Positions 41,687 to 48,864 of a DNA stretch of 64,000 bases are shown piece by piece. A model generated the notes under the pieces. The model saw only the letters and a program-made list of their open reading frames with translations. It made no database searches and had not been told where the DNA came from. How positions within the stretch are numbered: position 1 is the first letter of the stretch; every line of letters starts with the position of its first letter. This stretch comes from DATFVJ01 sp963826515 (GTDB taxonomy: Bacteria > Actinomycetota > Actinomycetes > Streptosporangiales > Streptosporangiaceae), in NCBI GenBank assembly GCA_963826515.1, contig CAWGXI010000006.1:248001-312000 (forward strand). Reading direction: 5' to 3'. The translations under genes and the position numbers were made by a program.

Positions 41687-41860
41687 CTACCCGATCAGCC
41701 CGGCCCGCAGCGCCCGCTCCGTTAACGTCACCATCCAGGGCGGTAACCCGGCCAAGTTGGCGGCTTGTGACTGGATCCGGCACTTCTGGTCCACCAGCCT
41801 CAGCACCTTCCGATGTGCTGGGCTCAGGGAGTCCAGCGCCGCCGCACGCACCATAGCTCT
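41687..41860 (-). pseudogene. ECF sigma factor, C-terminal fragment (second module)
   Basis: A short frame reads VRAAALDSLSPAHRKVLRLV and ends RALRAGLIG at 41687-41689, just before the anti-sigma ATG at 41679. The first part fits the start of sigma region 4; the helix-turn-helix is degenerate. The upstream region 41861-42507 contains no supported gene. Confidence 0.45.
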
Positions 41861-42507
41861 CCAAGATCCGGACCACGGGTCCAGCCCGGGCGCGCGTAAC
41901 CGTTCCGCCAGCGCGAGCGGACATCAAGCCGGCTGTTGGGGTGTCCCCTAAACACCGGACGCGTTACAACGGGGACACGGCCACGGTAACGGTAGTGAGC
42001 GCCGGTGCCGGCCAGATGCGTGCGTTTGCCCGCTGATGTTCTGCCCGGAGTTGATGCCGGAGCAGGGCGACCAGTCGCCTGGCTAGCGGCGAGCCGACCT
42101 GTAGCGGGCCATCGCCGCGAGATGCAGGACGGCCACGGCGGCCGCGATCACTCCAGGCCGCGAGCGCTCGCGCTCGCCAACCTTTGGACCCAACCTGATT
42201 AGCGGCGGGAACGACACGTTGGCTGGTCAGTCAGCGCGAAGGTGACCCGGGTTCGACGAGGTGCCGAGCTGGTCGCCCTGAGTTCCTGCAAAAAATCCTA
42301 AACGGTCTTGAACCGTCTGCCGGATAGCGGCCGTAATTCCATCGACTCAACCGCAACAGAAGGTCCTCGACCCTCCCTTGCTGGGCAATGGGGTCCGCTC
42401 AAGCTGACCGTTCCCTGAACCAGGCTGCCGGCCGAGCAGTAAACGACACTCGATGCCTGGCATCGCCATGCCCCCAACCGGGCTAGACGCAAAGAGAGAA
42501 ATCGGCC
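41861..42507. other. intergenic region without a supported gene
   Basis: All frames are short and lack family character. The last 200 bp before the ATG at 42508 are relatively AT-rich and probably hold the promoter and leader of the secreted protein that follows. Confidence 0.4.
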
Positions 42508-43293
42508 ATGCAAAAAATAACCCGATGGACTATCTCTGCATTCTCGGCAGTCGGCCTGCTTCTCGCAGGAACTGCGGCGGCAGCCAGCCTTGGTCTTGGT
42601 TCCGCACCCGAAAGCGCGACCTTGGCTGCCGACACGGCACTTCCAGTAGCTATCAATCTCGACAACTGCCCTACGCTTTCGGAGGGATATCACGGCGGCT
42701 GTGTCAGCCAGCTGCAAACCGAACTGGACAACGATGACAACGCCAACTTGCCGGTCGACGATACTTTCGGGCCCCTGACCAAGCAGGCGGTCATCAACTT
42801 CCAGCACGAACATGGAGTTGTCCCCGCACTGGGCACCGTGGGTCCGCAGACCAAGGCGGCACTCGATAACGTACGCTCGGCGGCGCCGGCCGCAACGCCT
42901 GGCGGCGTCAGCCAGATCCTCCCCGACGATGCCACCGTGGCGGGCTACGAAGCGTATTCGCAGTCCTTGCTCGCGGCATACGGATGGGCCGATCAATGGG
43001 AGTCGTTCGACGCTCTCGTGATGTCGGAGTCCGGCTGGAACCCAACCATAGAGAACTCGTCATCGGGTGCCCTCGGGATAGCTCAGGCGCTCGGACATGG
43101 GACAGCGGACACTGCAGGATCCCTCGGTAATGAGTACGGCGGCTTCGGCATCCCGGATTCTATCTGCGAGGCGGCTAATAGTGGTGACGGCCGGGCGCAG
43201 ATTGAATGGATGCTTAACTATATCGCCCGGAACGGAAACTTCAGTGATCCGAACAGCGCATGGGCCTATCATCAGGCGAACAACAGCTACTGA
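42508..43293 (+). CDS. secreted peptidoglycan-binding protein with a transglycosylase-like domain
   Basis: A 261-residue exported protein. The signal peptide (ISAFSAVGLLLAGTAAAASL) is followed by a PG_binding_1 domain near residues 50-125 (GGCVSQLQTELDNDDNANLP, FGPLTKQAVINFQHEHGVVP, VGPQTKAALD). The C-terminal part resembles a lytic transglycosylase (LVMSESGWNPTIENSSSGAL with catalytic Glu, then GIAQALGHGT and WAYHQANNSY). Codon use is less GC-rich than its neighbours, suggesting transfer. The ATG at 42508 follows GAGAGAAA. A role in wall remodelling is inferred. Confidence 0.8.
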   Translation: MQKITRWTISAFSAVGLLLAGTAAAASLGLGSAPESATLAADTALPVAINLDNCPTLSEGYHGGCVSQLQTELDNDDNANLPVDDTFGPLTKQAVINFQHEHGVVPALGTVGPQTKAALDNVRSAAPAATPGGVSQILPDDATVAGYEAYSQSLLAAYGWADQWESFDALVMSESGWNPTIENSSSGALGIAQALGHGTADTAGSLGNEYGGFGIPDSICEAANSGDGRAQIEWMLNYIARNGNFSDPNSAWAYHQANNSY

Positions 43294-43532
43294 GGAGCGC
43301 ACTGCGTAGCCGCACCTGGCACGGTGTCAAGCCCGGACCATGCGGGGCAGCCACCTGACGACCCCGCCCGCTGGATGCCAGGACATCGCCGGTGGGCGCC
43401 CGGCGCCGGGCAAGAAGGCGCGGCCGGATGCGGCACCGAGGTCCCATACGGGCGGGCCGTCCGGCCCCTAACGGCACGGTGGCATGTGCGCCAGCCTGGA
43501 ACGGTGCGGAAAAGGAAAGGGGGAACCAAAGA

Positions 43533-44081
43533 ATGGGCGTGATCAACAAGGCGGCCGGCGACCCGGCCCGGGGCTCACCTGGCGGCGCCAGCGCGCAGGA
43601 GCGCAGCACCAGACCTGCGTATCAGCGTCAGCCACACCATCGTTCGAACCACCACCATGACCGGCGCGTCGTCGTCGGCGTGGACTACTCCCCGAATTCG
43701 GCGTCAGCGTTTCAGCGGGCTGCCGCCCAGGCGCGGCAGCGCAACGCCATGCTTGATGTCGTCTACGTGCTACCGGAGGACGCTGACGCTAGGGCCGCGG
43801 CCATGGCCAAAGTGATGCTCGGAGAGTTCACCCGGCGGCAATGCCCCTACGGGGTGGGCGCCCCGGTACGCCTGCGCGTCGAGCACGGTGACCCGCGGGT
43901 GGTGCTGCCGCTGGTCGGCGCCGGTGCGGAGCTGCTCATCATCGGCAGGCCGCAACTTTCCCAGCGCATACCGGCAGCCGGTAGCGGCCCGCGCTTCCCG
44001 GCCGGCGCGGCCCCGCGTGATATCCCGCGACTGCCAATGCGCATCGGGCTGCACTGGCGGTATTTCCTCCGCTCCCGCTGA
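43533..44081 (+). CDS. universal-stress-protein domain protein
   Basis: A 182-residue protein. After a His/Arg-rich N-terminal stretch, the Usp core begins at RRVVVGVDYSPNSASAFQRA and runs AAAQARQRNAMLDVVYVLPE to LRVEHGDPRVVLPLVGAGAE and LLIIGRP. The ATP-binding G-x2-G-x9-G(S/T) loop near the end is poorly conserved, so nucleotide binding may be lost. The ATG at 43533 follows GGAAAGGGGGAA. It converges on a Bpa-like gene across a strong hairpin. The region 43294-43532 before it holds no supported gene. Confidence 0.7.
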   Translation: MGVINKAAGDPARGSPGGASAQERSTRPAYQRQPHHRSNHHHDRRVVVGVDYSPNSASAFQRAAAQARQRNAMLDVVYVLPEDADARAAAMAKVMLGEFTRRQCPYGVGAPVRLRVEHGDPRVVLPLVGAGAELLIIGRPQLSQRIPAAGSGPRFPAGAAPRDIPRLPMRIGLHWRYFLRSR

Positions 44082-44094
44082 TCCCGCGTCAACT

Positions 44095-44130
44095 CGCTGA
44101 CCCTCGAAACAGCATTTTCGGGGGTCAGCG
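44095..44130. terminator. bidirectional terminator hairpin
   Basis: CGCTGACCCTCGAAA and TTTTCGGGGGTCAGCG pair over 15 bp with one G-U, around a CAGCA loop. The A and T runs at the loop side extend it. It lies between the convergent Usp and Bpa-like genes. Confidence 0.7.
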
Positions 44131-44643
44131 GGGTCGCGGGTCCAGGGTGTCGTTGGTGAGCGGGTCAGCGCGCCGACCGGTGCCGGAGACCGCGGCGGTC
44201 CCGATGTCGTCATGTCCCTGGCCGGGGGGAGTCCCGGCGGCATGGCTCATCAGGTATAGCTTGTCCCGGGCTGTAGCAAGCTGGTCGAGCATGGCGACCA
44301 CCAGGCCGCTGGCCCAGCCAAGGAGGCTCGAGTACTCGATCCGCAACTCGGCGGTGCTAGGCACCGCCTCTGCGTGGCGGACGAGTTCGTGCAGCTCGTC
44401 GGCCAGGGCAGGGGAAACTGACTGTTCAAGTTCGGCGCTGACGGTCTCGAGCAGCCGCTGAACGCGGGTCCGGTCCTGTGGCGGGACGGTCGTGAGATCA
44501 AGCTCGTCCCATGCCGCCTCGAGCAGTCCGAACATCCGCAGGACACGGTCGGGTGCCTCCACCCGGTAGGTATCCCTAGCCCGGACTGCGTCCAGCACGA
44601 TGACGACACGGCGGCCGGTTGCCTGCTGCCCGGCGGTGACCAT
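44125..44643 (-). CDS. bacterial proteasome activator-like protein (DUF2587)
   Basis: A 172-residue helical protein resembling Bpa, the ATP-independent activator ring of the actinobacterial 20S proteasome. The central helices read MFGLLEAAWDELDLTTVPPQ, LLETVSAELEQSVSPALADE and the family hallmark PSTAELRIEYSSLLGWASGL. Authentic Bpa ends in a GQYL-type docking motif; here the C-terminus is DPLTNDTLDPRPR, so gate opening is doubtful. It may be a divergent paralogue with another role. The start is the ATG at 44643. Confidence 0.65.
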   Translation of the reverse strand: MVTAGQQATGRRVVIVLDAVRARDTYRVEAPDRVLRMFGLLEAAWDELDLTTVPPQDRTRVQRLLETVSAELEQSVSPALADELHELVRHAEAVPSTAELRIEYSSLLGWASGLVVAMLDQLATARDKLYLMSHAAGTPPGQGHDDIGTAAVSGTGRRADPLTNDTLDPRPR

Positions 44644-45066
44644 CTCAATCGCCCCCTCACTTTGAGGTTGTGCGCCCGCAGGGCGGGCGGATAGGGCCGT
44701 TCGTCACCGGTACCGGCGGGCCAAGACAGGACCTGCGGGGCGAAAGAGACCGGGACGCCGCCCCGCAGCTCGCCACGGACCACGACATGCCGTAGCCGAT
44801 GTCGCTATACGGAGCGATCGCGGCGCTGACAGACCGTGGCGCATATGCGGTCGCCGTTGCGGAGATTAATACTGAACGGCTGCCGCATTGTGTTTCCGCG
44901 CAATTGGCTCTCGGCAGGCCCGGTGGGATTACTCACGAGGTGGATCCCGCCGCAGCGGCAACGCCGTCGCACCGGGAAGCCTTTCTCGGGCACGTGAGGG
45001 TGTCACCCGCCAGCGGCATGGGACCAGCGAGGGCATCTCGGGCACGCAACGGCATCTCGGGTACTG

Positions 45067-45155
45067 GAACTATCGGCGACAACGACAGTGCTCGACCCCG
45101 GTCGTTCGCCTGGGCGCCGATCCGCGCCGCCGAAGATCTGCGGACACGCACTAGG
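45067..45155. repeat. copy B of a dispersed intergenic repeat
   Basis: The blocks GGAACTATCGGCGACAACGA, CCCCGGTCGTTCG, CCTGGGCGCCGATCCGCGCC and GCCGAAGATCTGCGG occur in the same order and spacing as copy A at 17515. It lies downstream (5' side) of the Bpa-like gene, in a 600-bp stretch (44644-45252) with no other supported gene. Confidence 0.6.
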
Positions 45156-45252
45156 CCGCGGGAGGCGGTGGTCCCTGGCGGGGTCCTTGGCCCCGTACGG
45201 GGTGGGAACTATGTCCCTATCGAGCGGATCGCCTGCGGGTGACGCTGTTGTT

Positions 45253-45579
45253 ATGAAGGTGAGGTTCCCGCACCGCAGCGCCGTGGTTCCCGCGAGCCTA
45301 GCGGGCGATCCGGCTGGCAAGGCTGCGCCGCTTACGTTTGCTGACCGTGCCTGCTGCTGTCCGGCCAGGCCGGTGGTCACGGTGGTGATGCCGCCGTCCG
45401 CCGCCCGTCCGCACCCGGTTGACCTGCTGCTGTGTGGCCACCATTACCGTGCCTGCGCGGCCGCGCTGGCGGCCGCTGGCGCGACTGTATACGACGAGAC
45501 GGGTGCGCCGGCCGGACCCGGCGGCGGGCTCGGGCTTGCGCACCCCATGCCAGCCGGGGCCGCGCCGCCGCGGCGGTGA
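45253..45579 (+). CDS. small protein with a Cys/His cluster (DUF7455-like)
   Basis: A 108-residue protein. Residues TFADRACCCPARPVVTVVMP and LLLCGHHYRACAAALAAAG reproduce the layout of short actinobacterial zinc-knuckle proteins of the DUF7455 type (a DRC...C motif followed by a C-x-HH motif). This is from memory of the family. The ATG at 45253 is the best start. No neighbouring gene suggests a role. 45580-45774 holds no supported gene. Confidence 0.45.
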   Translation: MKVRFPHRSAVVPASLAGDPAGKAAPLTFADRACCCPARPVVTVVMPPSAARPHPVDLLLCGHHYRACAAALAAAGATVYDETGAPAGPGGGLGLAHPMPAGAAPPRR

Positions 45580-45774
45580 GCCGCCGAACTGCCCGCATGT
45601 CTGAGGCCCGTTGGCCTGATTCCCCGGGCGGGCAGGCCGCAAGGTAATGATCTTGTGGCGGGAAAGGAGGAATCACGCGACCAAATGCCGGCGATGAACT
45701 GGTCGTGCGGACACCACGTTGGCGATGACGACCGCACCGCAGTGATCATCGAGGTGCATGGCGCGGACGGCGCG

Positions 45775-46046
45775 CCGCCTGGCCGAACGCCGCGCTGGTG
45801 CACCTGCCCGTGCACGCGTCCTGGCTGAACCAGGTGGAGGTCGTCTTCTCCGTCATCCAGCGCAAGGTGATCAAGCCCTCAGATATTGGCGATCCCGCCG
45901 CGCTCGCCGCCCGGCTGACCAGGTTCGAGGCACGTTACAACGCCACCGCCAGGCCGTTTGACTGGAAGTTCACCCGCGCAAACCTGAACGACCTGTGCTG
46001 CCGCATGGAGGCCCGGCGGGCCGGCGCACCGCCGATCGGCGCCTGA
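45775..46046 (+). pseudogene. IS630-family transposase, C-terminal fragment
   Basis: The frame gives WPNAALVHLPVHASWLNQVE, then VVFSVIQRKVIKPSDIGDPA and LTRFEARYNATARPFDWKFT. The Glu of NQVE is the third catalytic acid of IS630-type DDE enzymes. The first two acids are missing. The N-terminal fragment at 39287 belongs to the same family but is 6 kb away. Confidence 0.75.
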
Positions 46047-46063
46047 GCGGCCATACTGGGCTG

Positions 46064-46432
46064 ATGGCCAGCCCGCCCGCATCCACCAAGACCAGCCTCG
46101 GCCAGAAGCTGCGCGCCCGTGCCCGCGAACGATGGCCCCAGCTCACCGACGTCACCGTCCGGTTCCACGGCAAGTTCGCCTACGTTACTGCCCAGCTGCC
46201 CGGCGGCCAGGAACTGCCGCTATGCCGGCTACGGTACGCCGGGTACGCCAGCACCTGGGGCTTTGCGATCTACCGCGCCAGCCACGACGACTACCAAGTC
46301 AGCTACCTGCCCAGCGGCCAGCCATCCGGAGCCCCAGAAGAAGCCCTCGACTGCGCATGCGGCCTCAACCTCGCCGACCCCAGCGCCTGGCTCCCGGCCC
46401 AAGCCGGCGCACCTACGAACTTACGGGCATGA
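46064..46432 (+). CDS. conserved hypothetical protein often linked to transposases
   Basis: A 122-residue protein from an ATG at 46064. Core: KLRARARERWPQLTDVTVRF, GGQELPLCRLRYAGYASTWG, FAIYRASHDDYQVSYLPSG and EEALDCACGLNLADPSAWL. Similar proteins occur beside insertion sequences in other actinomycetes (recollection). The regular aromatic and Cys positions indicate a folded domain. It starts 17 bp after the IS630 fragment and may have been a passenger gene. Confidence 0.55.
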   Translation: MASPPASTKTSLGQKLRARARERWPQLTDVTVRFHGKFAYVTAQLPGGQELPLCRLRYAGYASTWGFAIYRASHDDYQVSYLPSGQPSGAPEEALDCACGLNLADPSAWLPAQAGAPTNLRA

Positions 46433-46557
46433 CCACTAGCCGGAGGCCGCCGCGGGCGCGTGCCCGACCGGCGCCGCTGGCTGCGGTCACCCCGGGTCGT
46501 GTACGCGCCTGGGACGGCCATGGCCGCGCGGACGAAGATCCGCGAAACATGCCCTAA

Positions 46558-47543
46558 GAGGGCATCTGATCTATGTCACGGATGGTTCGCCCGTTTTAGC
46601 GGGGTCGTCACGCCAGGTTTGGGTTGATTCGCCAGTGAGCCGACGGCTCATGTAGTCGATCATGGCCCAGTAGATCATCGTTTCGGAGCGTTCTGGGAGT
46701 GTCTCGTAATCTCGGGCCAACCGGCGATGCAGCATCCACCAGCCGAAAGTGCGCTCAACGGCCCACCGCTTCGGTAACGGGGTGAACCCTTCCTGGCCGG
46801 GATTTTTACGGACGACCTGCACGTCGATACCGCGCGCCGCGCCGAGCTCGATGACGCTGCGCTGGTGGCCGCTGCCGGCCCAGGCCTTGACCACGCCCGG
46901 GTGACGGGCGGCCAGCGTATCGATCACGTCGCGGCCGCCGGTGGTGTCCTGCACGCTGGCCGCGGTGACCAGCACGACCAGGAGCAGGCCGAGCGTATCG
47001 GTGGCAATATGCCGTTTCCGGCCCTTGATCTTCTTGCCCGCATCGATGCCCTGTGAGGACTCCGGCACATTGCCGGAGGTCCGCCCTAGCCACTGCGCAT
47101 CCATGATCGCGGCACTGGGCTCCTCGCTGCGGCCTGCGGCGGTGCGCACCTGGCCGCGCAGCGTGTCGTGGATCGACTCCGTGGTGCCGTCTTCCGCCCA
47201 TTTGGCGTAGTAGTCGTAGACCGTCTTGTACGGCGGTAAATCGTGCGGCAGGTATTCCCAGGCAATCCCGGCCCGGTTCACATACAAGATCGCATTCACG
47301 ATCTCGCGCAGATCATGCACCGGCTCGCTGAGGCCCAGGCCGGTTTCGGCCCGCGCCGCCCGCCAGGCGGCCAGGACCGGCTCGATCAGCGCCCACCGGG
47401 CGTCGGACAGGTCGGTGCGGTAGGAACGCCGGGAGGTCATGACGGCGATCTTTACCAGGTCATAGACCGAAAGTGCGGGACCTTGAACACAGAGAAATCC
47501 TGGTTCAGGGACAGACCCGGATCACTGTGGATCAGATGCCCTC
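46558..47543 (-). mobile_element. IS5-family insertion sequence (ISL2-like), complete
   Basis: Perfect 14-bp inverted repeats, GAGGGCATCTGATC at 46558-46571 and its complement at 47530-47543, are flanked by the 3-bp direct repeat TAA (46555-46557 and 47544-47546). The 986-bp element holds one transposase gene on the minus strand. Its right end is 34 bp from the start of the CBS-BON gene and may influence that gene. Confidence 0.88.
46571..47440 (-). CDS. IS5-family transposase
   Basis: A 289-residue full-length DDE transposase. The N-terminus YRTDLSDARWALIEPVLAAW, the conserved LREIVNAILYVNRAGIAWEY and LPHDLPPYKTVYDYYAKWAE are standard. The first catalytic Asp is in AAIMDAQWLG. The third acid is in PKRWAVERTFGWW. 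At the second acid position, where relatives read KAWADxGY, this copy reads KAWAGSGHQ, so the Asp is lost and activity is doubtful. Two truncated relatives lie near 55.5 and 59.7 kb. Confidence 0.9.
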   Translation of the reverse strand: MTSRRSYRTDLSDARWALIEPVLAAWRAARAETGLGLSEPVHDLREIVNAILYVNRAGIAWEYLPHDLPPYKTVYDYYAKWAEDGTTESIHDTLRGQVRTAAGRSEEPSAAIMDAQWLGRTSGNVPESSQGIDAGKKIKGRKRHIATDTLGLLLVVLVTAASVQDTTGGRDVIDTLAARHPGVVKAWAGSGHQRSVIELGAARGIDVQVVRKNPGQEGFTPLPKRWAVERTFGWWMLHRRLARDYETLPERSETMIYWAMIDYMSRRLTGESTQTWRDDPAKTGEPSVT

Positions 47544-47577
47544 TAAGGCCTTTACGGCATGAGGAGGCGGAAGGGCG

Positions 47578-48432
47578 ATGAACCGCCGTGAAGCTCACCT
47601 GGACGGGATGCTGCGCCATCTTGGCGCCGCCTACTACGAGTCGCTGCACGGCCGGGCCTCCGCGTCTGATGTGGCGCGCGCGCTCAATACCGTCGAAGAG
47701 CATGTCGGCGAGCAGGCAGCAGCGCATCAGTCCGGGACAAGCGCGGGGGCCGGCGGCGAGCCGCACCGCGGGCCCTCGCACCGGGCCGTCCGCGATGTCA
47801 TGACCACATCGGTGGCGGCCGTCGACCGGATAACGACAGCCAAGGAGATCGCCACCTTGATCGCGCAGCACAAGGTCAGCGCGGTGCCCGTGCTCACCAT
47901 GGGCCGCCACGTCGCGGGAGTCGTGTCGGAGGCGGACCTGCTGCGCATCGAGGACCAGCGAGAGCGGCACGCCCGGGCCACCGGCCATCGGCCGGTCCCG
48001 CGCTGGCGGTCCCGCCGCAAGCCGTGGGGCGTCACGGCGGAGCAGCTGATGACCTCACCCGCGATCACGATCCGGCCGGAGGCGACGATCCACGCTGCCG
48101 CACGAGTGATGAACCAGCATCACCTCAAGCAGCTGCCGGTCGTCGATCCAGCGGGCGTGCTGATCGGCATCGTCAGCCGCCGCGACCTGCTCAGCGTGTT
48201 CCTGCGCCCCGACGAGCAGATCGCCGGCGACGTGCGCGCGGTGCTCACCGACATCCTGTTCACCGATCCGGCCAGCGTCACTGTCGTGGTCAAGAACGGC
48301 ATCGTGGTCCTGACCGGCCAGCCCGGCGAGCTGGACCAGCCGGACCTGATCCCGGTGGCGGTGAGGCTGACCTGGGACATCGACGGCGTGGTCGACGTGG
48401 TGGACAGGCTCACCGCTCCCCAGGCCGGCTGA
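47578..48432 (+). CDS. CBS-CBS-BON domain protein
   Basis: A 284-residue cytoplasmic protein. A short N-terminal helical region (LRHLGAAYYESLHGRASASD) precedes a CBS pair (RAVRDVMTTSVAAVDRITTA, then HKVSAVPVLTMGRHVAGVVS; and AEQLMTSPAITIRPEATIHA, then HHLKQLPVVDPAGVLIGIVS). A C-terminal BON domain follows (SVTVVVKNGIVVLTGQPGEL). The combination is typical of actinobacterial stress and hypoxia genes. The ATG at 47578 follows GAGGAGG. It is the intact counterpart of the frameshifted gene at 16331-16949. Confidence 0.85.
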   Translation: MNRREAHLDGMLRHLGAAYYESLHGRASASDVARALNTVEEHVGEQAAAHQSGTSAGAGGEPHRGPSHRAVRDVMTTSVAAVDRITTAKEIATLIAQHKVSAVPVLTMGRHVAGVVSEADLLRIEDQRERHARATGHRPVPRWRSRRKPWGVTAEQLMTSPAITIRPEATIHAAARVMNQHHLKQLPVVDPAGVLIGIVSRRDLLSVFLRPDEQIAGDVRAVLTDILFTDPASVTVVVKNGIVVLTGQPGELDQPDLIPVAVRLTWDIDGVVDVVDRLTAPQAG

Positions 48433-48553
48433 GCAGCCCCCAGATCCGCACGGTCACCGCGGACCTGCCTGGACCGTGAGCCCACACGGCGACCGGGTCT
48501 TCTGCCGGGTAGCTTGTCCCGTCACAGGGCCTTGCCGATCGCCGCCTGGATCA

Positions 48554-48590
48554 CCGCCCGCATCCACCAAGATCCGTGGGCGCCCTAGCG
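48554..48590. repeat. copy E (short) of a dispersed intergenic repeat
   Basis: CATCCACCAAGATCCGTGGG followed by CGCCCTAG matches the right half of copies A and B. As with copy D, it lies directly downstream of a CBS-domain gene. The remaining 48433-48780 shows no gene and probably holds the promoter of the serine-hydrolase gene. Confidence 0.4.
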
Positions 48591-48864
48591 CGCAGCCCTT
48601 GCTTCGTTAGCCCATCGGGGTTTCCCGGGCCAGCCAGGTGACCGCGTCCAAGCGCAGAAGACCCATCCTGACTGCCGTTTGTGACTAAATGTAATCGGAC
48701 AAGTGCTAATAGTCTTTGGCAGTGAGTTCGCGATCAGCAACCTCTGCTCTGATCTGAGCGCGACCAACATCGGGGGATCGATGCGAAAAACGGCCGGTCA
48801 ATCGCCTGCGATGCGCGGGAGTCACAGTAGGCCCGTGCTTACCGGCCCGGGCCCCGGCGTCGCG

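Noticed and set aside
44799..45242. Plus-strand frame covering repeat copy B
   Set aside because: Similar peptides can be read from the other repeat copies in different frames, so the repeat, not a gene, explains the resemblance.
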